The notes under the pieces: generated by a model
Database searches by the model: none
What the model saw: only the letters and a program-made list of their open reading frames with translations
What the model was told of the DNA's origin: nothing
Position numbers and translations under genes: made by a program
In this document: piece by piece, positions 27,416-35,420 of the stretch
Numbering within the stretch: the stretch's first letter is position 1
Layout: each line of letters starts with the position of its first letter
From: an uncultured Clostridia bacterium
Lineage (GTDB): Bacteria; Bacillota; Clostridia; Christensenellales; Borkfalkiaceae
Assembly (NCBI GenBank): GCA_904374385.1
Contig: CAJFGA010000011.1
Span: forward strand, 1-42,239
Reading direction: 5' to 3'
DNA length: 42,239 bases

Positions 27416-28348
27416 TTATTTTCCCTCCGTATGCGCGCCGGGCACAACGCCAGAACGGCGCGTCTGATGGCGTGCTGGCAGGCGCTGCAGCAGTATTGCC
27501 GCCCCGTTGCGTACACGGCACGCGGCGGCCGCAGCCAAGTATTGCAAGCGCAACCCTGTTTTATAAATTGCCGCGGCGACCGGCGCCCAACGGCTTTTCC
27601 GCAAAGCGCCCTCCTGCACGGCGGCATTGCCCAGCGCTTTCAACCGCGTATTTATATACGCATATAATTTTTTTATAAAGACGACCGCCGTCACGAGCAA
27701 AAGAGGCAGCCCAACAATACATGCCGCCGCAGCGCACAGCGCCGCCACATACTGCCCAAACGACCATACCAAGTCGGCGTGCGCGCCGCTGTCCAAACAA
27801 TAAAAAACGAATAAGAGCGTGAACGCAAACAGCGCGACCGCCGCTGCCGCCAACGCCAAAAGAAAGAGCGCAAAGCGGGCAAAAAAAGCGGCGCAGAACG
27901 TTCCTCCGCGCGCAAATTTCTTTCCATTTGCACGGGTAAAGATAACGGAAACGCAGTCTGTACCCTCCGGCAACGCGAGAGGCCGGGTGAATTGCGCCCC
28001 GCAGGAACTCTCTTCCACGCGGAAAATACCGATAATCCGCCCCTTGCTGTTATAGGCGATCACCTCGTAACGCCCGCAAAAAACCGGCTGCGCCCATTCG
28101 CCTATAAAGCGGCAGGAACGCGCACTGTTCGAGCGGCAAAGCTGATATTGCGCGATAAATTCCCGCGCAGGAAGGGACGGCTCATACAATACGGAAACGC
28201 CGCCGCGCAGATTGTACTTTCCCAGCCCCCTGTCTCGCACGGGAAACAGGGCAGACAGCATCCAAAAGAAAAGAGCCGGAAGAACGGCAACGGCAAAAAC
28301 AGCCGCCAACGCGACGCCCACAAGATACCATACAATCCAAATTATCAT
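27416..28348 (-). CDS. Multi-helix membrane protein, first gene of the AAA operon
   Basis: A 310-residue protein of unknown family. There is an N-terminal membrane helix (~3-33), a ~110-residue loop domain with six cysteines and beta character (GRYEVIAYNSKGRIIGIFRVEESS), two further helices (~155-183 and ~196-226) and a basic, Ala/Arg-rich C-terminal tail (~230-310) likely in the cytoplasm. The start is ATG at 28348 with GGGGAGGGCCG upstream. A candidate promoter lies about 100 bases upstream. The next gene starts at its stop codon, so translation is coupled. It likely forms part of the same membrane complex as the ATPases. No homologue comes to mind. Confidence 0.65.
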   Translation of the reverse strand: MIIWIVWYLVGVALAAVFAVAVLPALFFWMLSALFPVRDRGLGKYNLRGGVSVLYEPSLPAREFIAQYQLCRSNSARSCRFIGEWAQPVFCGRYEVIAYNSKGRIIGIFRVEESSCGAQFTRPLALPEGTDCVSVIFTRANGKKFARGGTFCAAFFARFALFLLALAAAAVALFAFTLLFVFYCLDSGAHADLVWSFGQYVAALCAAAACIVGLPLLLVTAVVFIKKLYAYINTRLKALGNAAVQEGALRKSRWAPVAAAIYKTGLRLQYLAAAAACRVRNGAAILLQRLPARHQTRRSGVVPGAHTEGK

Positions 28349-28445
28349 CGGCCCTCCCCTGCAATTCGCTGCAAACGGCGCGCTCCGGAACCAAACAACG
28401 ATGCCGCGCGGTTTGCTTTTCTCTTCGTTAAATCATCATATTACA

Positions 28446-28474
28446 ATTCTACCATATTACAGAATAAATAGCAA
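28446..28474 (-). promoter_or_regulatory. Candidate sigma-A promoter of the eight-gene AAA operon
   Basis: On the minus strand, TTGCTA (28474-28469), a 17-base spacer and TAGAAT (28451-28446) preceded by TGG (extended -10). Transcription would begin near 28439, giving a ~90-base leader before 28348. No other promoter is evident inside the tightly packed operon. Confidence 0.55.
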
Positions 28475-28691
28475 TCAAACCGCACATAAATTTCACCGTT
28501 TCATCAAATTACTTTGCGCATCGCGCCTTCATAATGTGCCCCTTCGAAGCGAGCCCGAAATAAGGAAATCTTTGCCAAAAGCCAAAAACAGAACGGGAAT
28601 GCGCCATTTTGAAAAGAAAACAGTCGCACATTCACAAATATTGATAACTTTGATAAAACTTTCCCCAATTTAAACGGTTTTTTGTCTGACG

Positions 28692-28720
28692 TTGATTTTT
28701 TAACCCATTCATGTTATAAT
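28692..28720 (+). promoter_or_regulatory. Strong sigma-A promoter of the 77-residue protein gene
   Basis: TTGATT (28692-28697), a 17-base spacer and TATAAT (28715-28720) with an extended -10 TGT. The start would be near 28727, leaving a ~75-base leader to the ATG. Confidence 0.75.
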
Positions 28721-28803
28721 TATATTGCAAAGCAAAGAGACGCTCTTATGGTTCTGCTTCGTTGACATTTGCAGTTGCACAGTAAAACAGGAGGTATCTC
28801 ATC

Positions 28804-29037
28804 ATGAAAAAGACAGTCAGAGGCGTCGTTTACGACACGGAGAACATGACGGTCGTAAAAAAGGTGTCGCACGGTGCATTCGGCGATCCCGCCGGCTATG
28901 AAGAAACCCTGTACGTTGCAGAAAACGGTTCTTATTTTCTGTACACGAACGGCGGCGAAGCATCCCCTTATACTGCCGAAAAACTGACTTCTCTCTCCAA
29001 GGCGAAAGCCGCGGCATGGGAAAAGGAAAACGCATAA
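28804..29037 (+). CDS. 77-residue conserved-type small protein
   Basis: It begins MKKTVRGVVYDTENMTVVKK and contains YEETLYVAENGSYFLYTNGGEASPY, ending with a Lys/Ala/Glu helix (LSKAKAAAWEKENA). This pattern (xGxxYDT..., YEETLYxxxxGxYFLYxxGG, then a helix with AxxWxE) recurs in small unannotated proteins of Clostridia, to my recollection. Function is unknown. The ribosome site AGGAGGT is near ideal, the promoter is strong and two terminators follow, so it should be well expressed as a single-gene unit. It has no signal peptide or membrane helix. It is one of few rightward genes in the left part of the window. Confidence 0.8.
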   Translation: MKKTVRGVVYDTENMTVVKKVSHGAFGDPAGYEETLYVAENGSYFLYTNGGEASPYTAEKLTSLSKAKAAAWEKENA

Positions 29038-29040
29038 CGT

Positions 29041-29065
29041 AAACGCGCGTCTACGCGCGTTTTTT
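29041..29065 (+). terminator. Intrinsic terminator of the small protein gene
   Basis: Stem AAACGCGCG / CGCGCGTTT with a 4-nt loop followed by a run of T, starting 3 bases after the stop codon. Confidence 0.85.
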
Positions 29066-29079
29066 ACCGTAAAGACGAA

Positions 29080-29108
29080 GCCCGTTGCCTCCGTGCAGCG
29101 GGCCTTTT
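29080..29108 (+). terminator. Second terminator hairpin
   Basis: A 9-bp stem (29080-29088 with 29095-29103, one G-T pair) around a 6-nt loop, followed by CTTTT. It backs up the terminator just upstream. Confidence 0.6.
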
Positions 29109-29173
29109 CGTATAACAACAACGTCCGAGGGCAGTCCGCGGGGAACAGAATGCTATTATGAGGGCGACAGCCC

Positions 29174-29216
29174 GAAAACAAATATCCGCAGGCTTTGCCT
29201 GCGGATATTTGTTTTC
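29174..29216. terminator. Perfect 20-bp hairpin, bidirectional terminator
   Basis: Arms 29174-29193 and 29197-29216 are exact complements around a TTT loop. The core CCGCAGGC/GCCTGCGG is GC-rich and the outer parts are A-rich/T-rich, so each strand reads as GC stem then T-rich tract. It lies between the convergent small protein gene and GH3 gene. A further 8-bp hairpin GCCCTGCC-TC-GGCAGGGC sits at 29263-29280. Confidence 0.75.
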
Positions 29217-29325
29217 AAAAGCAAGCGAAAATCATCGCCGCTACAATTTCATGAAAGAGAGAGCCCTGCCTCGGCAGGGCCGCCGCGCGCCGTATTCACA
29301 GTTCAGAAGCAAAACGGCGCCGTTT

Positions 29326-31470
29326 TTATTTTACAAGCGTAAATTCCGCCGAAAGATCGGTACTGCTGTCCAATCCGATCCATACGTCGAATTTGCCCGC
29401 TTCGGATCCATATTCCCCGGAAGCCGTATAAAAGCGCAGCATCTCCTCCGAAAGGGTAAACGCGACGTCCTCCTCCGTCCCCGCGGCAAGAAAAACGCGG
29501 CAAAATCCCTTCAGCTCTTTTACGGGACGGACAACGGAGGCAAAACGATCGCGGATATACAGCTGTACGAGCGCACTGCCCGCGCGGCTGCCCGTGTTTT
29601 TCAGGCGGGCCGATACGCGGATACTGCCTCCCGCCTCCAGCACGTCGGAGGAAAGGCGCAGTCCGCCGATATGCCAATCGGTATATCCCAACCCGTAGCC
29701 GAACGGGTATAAGGGGGCGTTGCATACATCGCGGTATGCGCTGACATACATGCTGTTTTTCAGGGTATCGGGAATGCGCGGACGGCCGGTATTAAAGGAG
29801 TTATAATAGAGCGGGCACTGCCCTACCGCACGGGGGAAGGACATGCTCAGGCGCGCCGTCGGCTCTTCCTTCCCGAGCAATAGATCCGCAACCGCGTTGC
29901 CGCCCTCCGTGCCCGGCTGCCATACATACAATATTGCATCGCAATAAGGCTCTATTTCGGTGAGCACCTGCGGTCTGCCGCCAAAAATGACCGCTACGAC
30001 GGAGTGCCCCGCCTCTTTGAGCGCCTTTACGAGCGCCGCCTGTGCCGGAGGGATGCTAATATCGGCACGGCTCGCCCCTTCGCCCGAATTATCGGACGGT
30101 TCGCCGATGCAGGCGATCACCGTATTTATGCCGCTGAGTTTTGCAAGGCCTGCCGGGATATCGCTCACACAGGTTTCCGAGATCCCCTTGCCGCAGCCGG
30201 TGGCCGAAACAAGGTTTCTGCCTAAGGCAGATTCCAATCCTTCCTTGATGCTGACCGCCTCTTCCGCTCGGCCACGGCACGCCCAATTTCCGAGAATATA
30301 TTTCTCCTCCGCAAACGGCCCCGCAAGCGCAAACTCTCGGTCCTCCGAAAGGGGCAGTACGCCTTCGTTTTTTAAAAGCACGGCTGACCTGACCGCGGCC
30401 CGACGCGCAATCGCCCTGTGTTCGGGCGAAAGGCTGACCTCTTCGGCCTTTTGGGGATCGGCCGCCCCGTAACGATTTTCAAAGAGGCCGGCCTTTTCCT
30501 TCATTTCCAGCACACGGCGGAGAGATTCATCCACCAGCTTTTGGCTCACTTTTCCCTCTTTTACAAGTTCGGGAAGATGGCGTATATATGTAGGAGACAT
30601 CATTTCCATATCCAGACCGTTGCGAATGGCGGTCTCTGCACACTCTTTTTCCGATTCAAGATAGCCGTGCACGATCATTTCCGTGACCGCGCCGTAATCG
30701 CTGATGAGCACGCCGTCGAAACCCCACTCATCGCGAAGAGTATCCACGAGCAGCTCCCTATGTCCGTTGACGGGAATGCCGTTCAAAAGGTTAAAGGACG
30801 ACATCACCAGATCCGCCCCCTCTTCCACGCAGGCGCGGTATGCCGGCAGATAATACTCCTTTAAATTTCTTACGCTTACATCCGTCGTATTATAATCCCT
30901 TCCCGCCTCGGCAGCACCGTAGGCGGCAAAGTGTTTGACGCAGCAAAGGATACCTCCCTCATGATAGCCCCGCACAAATGCTCTGCCCATCTCGCAGTTC
31001 AAAAACACATCTTCTCCCGTCGTTTCCATGACGCGCCCCCAGCGGGCATCGCGGACAAGGTCGACCATCGGCGAAAAAGTTACATGCGTACCGCCGTATT
31101 TTGCCTCCACGGCCGACATTTTTGCACATTCCTCGGCGAGAGCGGGATCAAACGAACAGCCGATCGCCAAGGGGATAGGAAAAATAGTGCGATATCCGTG
31201 CACGACGTCCTGCATAAAAATCAGGGGGATCGCATGCGGCGATGCATTCAAATATTCATCCTGTATGGCGATCGCTTCCGACGCCGTATCGAAGTTGAGA
31301 ACGGAGCCGATCCCCGCAGCGTCCTCGCGGCAGATCTCGATCCCCTGCTGGGCGCCGGTCACCTCCGCCGCGATCTCCGCATGGATCACCACTGCGTTGA
31401 CCTGCGTAAGCTGCCGGGCTTTCTCCTCCAATGTCATCTTTTCAATCAATTTTTCCACTCTTTCGCTCAT
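29326..31470 (-). CDS. GH3 beta-glucosidase-type glycoside hydrolase
   Basis: A 714-residue canonical GH3 enzyme releasing terminal beta-linked sugars. The N-terminal TIM-barrel-like domain (1-~330) carries FMQDVVHGYRTIFP, DARWGRVMETTGED, the substrate motif KHFA (179-182) and the nucleophile Asp258 in GVLISDYGA. The alpha/beta sandwich domain (~360-580) includes AVLLKNEGVLPL, and the C-terminal fibronectin-like domain starts near PFGYGLGY. There is no signal peptide, so it is cytoplasmic and would act on imported oligosaccharides. The start follows AGGAG. It has its own promoter (31512-31540). It is intact and shows what the degenerate GH3 module of the nearby fusion (23528-26827) has lost. 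The exact sugar specificity cannot be read from the sequence. Confidence 0.92.
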   Translation of the reverse strand: MSERVEKLIEKMTLEEKARQLTQVNAVVIHAEIAAEVTGAQQGIEICREDAAGIGSVLNFDTASEAIAIQDEYLNASPHAIPLIFMQDVVHGYRTIFPIPLAIGCSFDPALAEECAKMSAVEAKYGGTHVTFSPMVDLVRDARWGRVMETTGEDVFLNCEMGRAFVRGYHEGGILCCVKHFAAYGAAEAGRDYNTTDVSVRNLKEYYLPAYRACVEEGADLVMSSFNLLNGIPVNGHRELLVDTLRDEWGFDGVLISDYGAVTEMIVHGYLESEKECAETAIRNGLDMEMMSPTYIRHLPELVKEGKVSQKLVDESLRRVLEMKEKAGLFENRYGAADPQKAEEVSLSPEHRAIARRAAVRSAVLLKNEGVLPLSEDREFALAGPFAEEKYILGNWACRGRAEEAVSIKEGLESALGRNLVSATGCGKGISETCVSDIPAGLAKLSGINTVIACIGEPSDNSGEGASRADISIPPAQAALVKALKEAGHSVVAVIFGGRPQVLTEIEPYCDAILYVWQPGTEGGNAVADLLLGKEEPTARLSMSFPRAVGQCPLYYNSFNTGRPRIPDTLKNSMYVSAYRDVCNAPLYPFGYGLGYTDWHIGGLRLSSDVLEAGGSIRVSARLKNTGSRAGSALVQLYIRDRFASVVRPVKELKGFCRVFLAAGTEEDVAFTLSEEMLRFYTASGEYGSEAGKFDVWIGLDSSTDLSAEFTLVK

Positions 31471-31511
31471 AATATATACTCCTTTATTCCAAATGCGCGG
31501 GCATATATAGA

Positions 31512-31540
31512 ATTATAACACGGTACACGGCAATTTGCAA
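31512..31540 (-). promoter_or_regulatory. Promoter of the GH3 gene
   Basis: On the minus strand TTGCAA (31540-31535), a 17-base spacer and TATAAT (31517-31512), with extended -10 TGT. Start near 31505, 35 bases before the ATG. Confidence 0.75.
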
Positions 31541-31591
31541 GCGTCTGTCCTCCATTTTTCAAGGGGAAGGCAGGAGCGCATTTTCCCGTTC

Positions 31592-31633
31592 GCTAAAGCG
31601 ATGCCCCGCCTGCAGGCGGGGCATCGCTTTAGC
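31592..31633. terminator. Perfect 42-bp palindrome at the end of the M16 gene
   Basis: Positions 31592-31612 and 31613-31633 are exact reverse complements with no loop. The TAA of the M16 gene (31629-31631) lies inside it. It has a strong GC core but no T-tract, so transcription termination is likely but not textbook; mRNA stabilisation is an alternative. Confidence 0.6.
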
Positions 31634-32825
31634 CGAGAAAATAAATGCACCGCTCGGCGCGCGTGAACATCTGCCATATTTCACGCAGGCGTGCGTCGGT
31701 AAAGCGCGACGCACGTTCGCGCTCTTCTTCGAGCGTCACGGGGCGGAAAAAATCTGCCCATTCATCTACATAATGTGCGCACAGGCGCTCCGGATTGTCA
31801 TATAAAAAAGCAGTATTGTCGAATAAAAAAGGCCGCACCAATCGCAAAAACGGCGTACCGGCCGCCTCTCGTTCAAAGGCATCCACCAACGCGAGAAAGC
31901 GCTTTTTGTCTCTCTTTTTGACATACGTCATATATGAAAACACGATCTCGTCGCCGAGAACAGAGTAAGAACCGTCCACCGAATAAAAGCGGAACCCGTT
32001 TTTTTCGAAAAAATGCAAAAAGGCCGCGTCCATGCCGTCAAACAGCGCGCTTTTGAGCCAATATACGGCGCTCTTGCATTCATCGTCGGTATTTTCGGCA
32101 TGATACGTTACGAGTGCCTGCAGATCCCGCCCGTGCCCGCGGCGGATAATTTTTTTCTCTTTTTTCTCCTTCCTCACGGTATTGGGCACATAGCGAAAGG
32201 GACGAAGCGGTATGTTACCGAATGTTTTCCGCACATTTTCGAGGTCATCGCCGGAAAAAGCCCCCGCAAGAAAGAGCGTCATGCCGTCCGTAAACAGGCT
32301 TTCGCGCGCGGCGGAGATCTCCTCTTCGGTAAAGGCATTCAAATCCTCAACGGAGCCGAGCACCGATTTCGTGAACCGCCCGTCATACCAGGCTTCGCGC
32401 AGGATATCCGCCGTACGGTTGTCGTAGAAATCGTACTCGAAGATCTCATTTTCTATCACGCCGAGAACGGACTCTTCCTCTTCGTCGCCGTATTCCTTTT
32501 GGGTAAGCATGGAATAGAGCAGCGAAAGCTGCTCGGCAAATACTTCTTTACGGCAGGTAAAGTTGAAGCACATATAGTTTTTGGTCGTATACCCCATAAT
32601 TTCGGAGCCGCGCGCCGTCATTTCGGCGCTGATATCGGCTGCGCGCCTTGCGCCGGCACGTTCAAAAAATAGGTGTTCGACGCAGTGATAAACGCCCGCC
32701 CTGCCCTCGGGGACAAAGGGGAAGACCACGGAAAACGCCGCCGTATGCAGCGCGGGCGCACAAAACGCGATCATTTGCGCACCGTTCGCCAATCTTTCCG
32801 ATTTTTCGAGATATTCGCTGCCCAT
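31629..32825 (-). CDS. M16-family (insulinase-like) zinc peptidase
   Basis: A 398-residue single-repeat M16 protein. The inverted zinc motif HxxEH is present as HCVEH (His47, Glu50, His51), and Glu127 in the ENEIFEYD stretch is the expected third ligand 76 residues on. The second half (~190-398) resembles the partner domain (LFLAGAFSGDDLENVRKTF) without a zinc site. The start at 32825 follows GGAGGAGAAAAA; an upstream in-frame ATG is inside the promoter and was rejected. It has no signal peptide. Bacterial M16 enzymes often work as two-gene pairs; no partner is adjacent here, so it may act as a homodimer or with a distant gene. It is likely a processing peptidase; the substrate is unknown. 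Confidence 0.85.
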   Translation of the reverse strand: MGSEYLEKSERLANGAQMIAFCAPALHTAAFSVVFPFVPEGRAGVYHCVEHLFFERAGARRAADISAEMTARGSEIMGYTTKNYMCFNFTCRKEVFAEQLSLLYSMLTQKEYGDEEEESVLGVIENEIFEYDFYDNRTADILREAWYDGRFTKSVLGSVEDLNAFTEEEISAARESLFTDGMTLFLAGAFSGDDLENVRKTFGNIPLRPFRYVPNTVRKEKKEKKIIRRGHGRDLQALVTYHAENTDDECKSAVYWLKSALFDGMDAAFLHFFEKNGFRFYSVDGSYSVLGDEIVFSYMTYVKKRDKKRFLALVDAFEREAAGTPFLRLVRPFLFDNTAFLYDNPERLCAHYVDEWADFFRPVTLEEERERASRFTDARLREIWQMFTRAERCIYFLG

Positions 32826-32851
32826 TTTTTCTCCTCCGTTTCGGCGGGGAT

Positions 32852-32880
32852 ATTGTATCACAAATATACCGCACTGTCAA
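32852..32880 (-). promoter_or_regulatory. Promoter of the M16 peptidase gene
   Basis: On the minus strand TTGACA (32880-32875), a 17-base spacer and TACAAT (32857-32852) with an extended -10 TGA. Transcription would start near 32846, about 20 bases before the ATG. Confidence 0.75.
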
Positions 32881-32982
32881 TGCCGTGCGTCATCACGCAT
32901 CTTAAAAGGCGACTTTTGCGCAAATATTTCTACAATTTCGGCAAAAATCGGCAAAATAGTACAAAAGCTCGCCTTCTTTCTT

Positions 32983-33008
32983 GCATTTTTTATACAACTT
33001 TATCCACA
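32983..33008 (+). promoter_or_regulatory. Intergenic motif with perfect DnaA box (copy 1)
   Basis: The motif ends in TTATCCACA (33000-33008), a perfect DnaA-box 9-mer, preceded by an AT-rich block containing TATACAA. A nearly identical motif lies at 35365-35389. A weaker inverted 9-mer (TGTGGGAAA) is at 33023-33031. The surrounding 32881-33041 is AT-rich and non-coding. Confidence 0.5.
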
Positions 33009-33041
33009 AAGTACTCGAAATTTGTGGGAAAGCATACTTTT

Positions 33042-35258
33042 TCAATCACGGGGAAACAGATAGAAAAGGCGTTCCAATCCCCGCCATATTTCCCCTGCAC
33101 CGAGGCGCTCTGCCCCGGCCAGCCCGCCGTCGGACGCGCCGCCGCAACACGCGTCCTTTTTGACCGATACATAACCCGCCGCGCTCTTTTCTTCTGCGGC
33201 CCTGCCGAACAACAGGGCGGGCGTTCCCGCCCGCTCCGCCGACATGGCAAACCCTTCCGCACAGCCGATGCAATAATCTGCTTCGCAAAGTGCCTGTACA
33301 TGGCCGCCCTGCGGCACCTCCTTCGCCTCTATCCGGGAAGGCTCGGAAATTTTCGACAAGATCTTCCCGTGCAAAGCGGCGTCTGCGCCGAACAGCAAGA
33401 TGTCTGCACCCGTTCCGGCGGCAATCAACCGGCACAGGAGCGCCGCCCTGCCCGGTTCGGCCTGCCATATCTCCTGCAGGCCATCCGTGCAGAAGGCGAT
33501 CTTCGATTTTTTGGATGCTTTTTGTTCCGCGTTTTTTCCGCCGGCGGCGTAGCGAGCGGGATACAGGTCGCGCTGGGGCGTATCCACATCGGAATCGAGA
33601 AAAGGATTGAAATATCCGTCTCCCAGGCAAAACGCACATCCCCAAACCTGCCACGCGGTCTTTGCGCCCGCGCGCTCGCCCGTCTGCCCGCGGCTGACCT
33701 TTTCCTTATGGCGCAGGCGCACGTCCGGCAAATACAGATTGCGGTACCCTGCCGCGCACAGCCGCAATCCGAAATCCACGTCATTGGATACGACGGCAAA
33801 TCGTTCGTCGAACCCGCCCAGCCGCTTAAATTTTTTCCGTTCGACCATCACGCAGGCGCCCGTCACAAAGCTGCACTCGCGGCGCAGATGTAAAAGTCCG
33901 CGATATTCTTCGCTCGCCTCGGATGCGTATTGATAATAGTGGCGCGCTCCGCCGCCGCGCTCGACGAGAAACCCGCCCGCATGCTGCACCGCGCCGCCCG
34001 GATAGAGCAAGAGCGCCCCCACTTCCCCTACATCGGGGCGCGCGGCTTCGGCGAGCATCCGCTCGATCCAATCGGGCGTGAGGACTTCGGTATCGTCATT
34101 CAAAAAAAGCAAAAAATCCCCCTTCGCTTTTGCGGCGGCGAGGTTGTTGAGCCGCGACCAGTTGAACGGTTCGGGGATATACAGGATGCGGCACCCGTAT
34201 TTTTGCAGGCGCTTTTCGCCGTAGGCGCGCGAGCCGCGCGAATTATCGACGACAATCAGCTCCATGCGGCGATACGAAGACCTTTTGATGATCGACGCGA
34301 GGCACCGATCGATATAATTTTTCGTATAACAGGTGGGAATTATGACGGAAACGAGCGGCTCCCCCTGTACGTCGCGCTCAATAGACACGCTGCCATGTAC
34401 GTTGGTTTGCAGGCGCGCTCCCTCTCCCCGCCGCGCGATAGCCGCCGAACGGAGGAGAGCCAACGCGGCGTCGCTCGCCCCTTCCTCCATCAGATGAAAG
34501 AATACCCCCGCGACATGGCAAACCTCGCCCTGTTCGGAAAGTTTTAACAGCATGTCATACAAAAACGCCGCATGCGGCAGAGATTCATCCGCCGTTTCCG
34601 CCATCAGAGAGCGGCGCGCAGCAAATGCGCCGCACACATAATCGTACGCCAAAAAGAGATCGGGCGACCATTTCGGTTTAAAAAACGGCCGTACATATTC
34701 GCCTTTTACAATACAATCGTGATCGGTATAGACGGCAGCAGCCCCTTTCGCCCCGCAAGCGAGGACAAACAAGCCCTCTTTTTCCAGGCGATCCCCCGCA
34801 CGTAAAGTCACGACATAATCGCCCGTAAGCATCCCGTACGCTGCGCGGCGGTTCGGAGCGCGCAAAACGCCCTCTGGCACGGAAAGGGCATCGCCCCCGA
34901 ATAAAACGACCTCGCGGGGCGGCAGAATCTGTTCGCTTAGATCGCCCCACAGATCTTCGAGAGCCTCCCCTCCCTCATTTGCGTCGATCACGACGGAAAC
35001 GCTTTCGCCGATCCTTTCCGCCGCTCGGGCATACACTTCCAATGTTTCGGGCGAAGGGGCGCAGGCCGCGCGCACTTTGGCATAGGAACGCTCCCGCTCC
35101 GCCACGCCGCTTTGGCGGAAACGCCGCAGCGCGGCGCCCAGCACATTGCCCTTGTGGCGCGCCGCAAATCGGCCCATGCGCCGCAACAACATCTTCCAGC
35201 CGCCTGCCGTTTTCAGATCGACGCCGTAACGCCTGCAAAAATTTTTGATCTTTCCCAT
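33042..35258 (-). CDS. Two-domain GT2 glycosyltransferase
   Basis: A 738-residue cytoplasmic glycosyltransferase. The N-terminal GT-A-like domain (~85-255) has the degenerate pattern VYTDHDCIVKGEYVRPFFKPKWSPDLFLAYDYV, matching the YSDEDK...FFKPDWSPDL segment of large rhamnosyl/GT2 enzymes. The second domain (~300-560) is a full GT2: VSVIIPTCYTKNYIDRCLASI, LNDDTEVL (metal/nucleotide-sugar Asp pair) and GGFDERFAVVSNDVDFGLRL. The C-terminal ~150 residues resemble a partial GT-B-like segment (GRAALLCRLIAAGTGADILLFG). It probably builds a surface polysaccharide or glycan. The start is ATG at 35258. The gene stands alone with AT-rich, DnaA-box-bearing intergenic regions on both sides. No promoter of good consensus was found. 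Confidence 0.85.
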   Translation of the reverse strand: MGKIKNFCRRYGVDLKTAGGWKMLLRRMGRFAARHKGNVLGAALRRFRQSGVAERERSYAKVRAACAPSPETLEVYARAAERIGESVSVVIDANEGGEALEDLWGDLSEQILPPREVVLFGGDALSVPEGVLRAPNRRAAYGMLTGDYVVTLRAGDRLEKEGLFVLACGAKGAAAVYTDHDCIVKGEYVRPFFKPKWSPDLFLAYDYVCGAFAARRSLMAETADESLPHAAFLYDMLLKLSEQGEVCHVAGVFFHLMEEGASDAALALLRSAAIARRGEGARLQTNVHGSVSIERDVQGEPLVSVIIPTCYTKNYIDRCLASIIKRSSYRRMELIVVDNSRGSRAYGEKRLQKYGCRILYIPEPFNWSRLNNLAAAKAKGDFLLFLNDDTEVLTPDWIERMLAEAARPDVGEVGALLLYPGGAVQHAGGFLVERGGGARHYYQYASEASEEYRGLLHLRRECSFVTGACVMVERKKFKRLGGFDERFAVVSNDVDFGLRLCAAGYRNLYLPDVRLRHKEKVSRGQTGERAGAKTAWQVWGCAFCLGDGYFNPFLDSDVDTPQRDLYPARYAAGGKNAEQKASKKSKIAFCTDGLQEIWQAEPGRAALLCRLIAAGTGADILLFGADAALHGKILSKISEPSRIEAKEVPQGGHVQALCEADYCIGCAEGFAMSAERAGTPALLFGRAAEEKSAAGYVSVKKDACCGGASDGGLAGAERLGAGEIWRGLERLFYLFPRD

Positions 35259-35364
35259 ACTCCCTCCGCCTAGACCGCCGTGCCTAAAAGGAATTTTTTT
35301 CTACAAATTTAATATAAAAGCGCGACTTTGCCGCAATTTTTTACATCATTTTTACAACTAAAGG

Positions 35365-35413
35365 GCATTTTTATACAAATTTATCCACATTGCCCACACT
35401 GATCTTGTGCACA
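35365..35413 (+). promoter_or_regulatory. Intergenic cluster of DnaA-box-like 9-mers (copy 2)
   Basis: TTATCCACA (35381-35389, perfect) is followed directly by TTGCCCACA (35390-35398) and, after 6 bases, TTGTGCACA (35405-35413); the last two deviate by one or two bases from TTATNCACA. The first box ends a ~25-base motif shared with 32983-33008. Upstream (35290-35380) is T-rich. It lies just past the LysR stop codon. Confidence 0.5.
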
Positions 35414-35420
35414 GAGCCGT

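Larger units (their letters stand above)
28349..28803. other. 455-bp AT-rich divergent intergenic region
   Basis: It separates the leftward AAA operon from the small rightward gene at 28804. It holds a candidate promoter on each strand (28446-28474 minus, 28692-28720 plus). Between them I see only AT-rich sequence with A- and T-runs, no convincing ORF, tRNA, riboswitch or repeat. Confidence 0.6.

Noticed and set aside
28349-28803. Structured RNA or riboswitch in the divergent intergenic region
   Set aside because: I looked for conserved helices or known motifs and saw only two promoters and AT-rich sequence.
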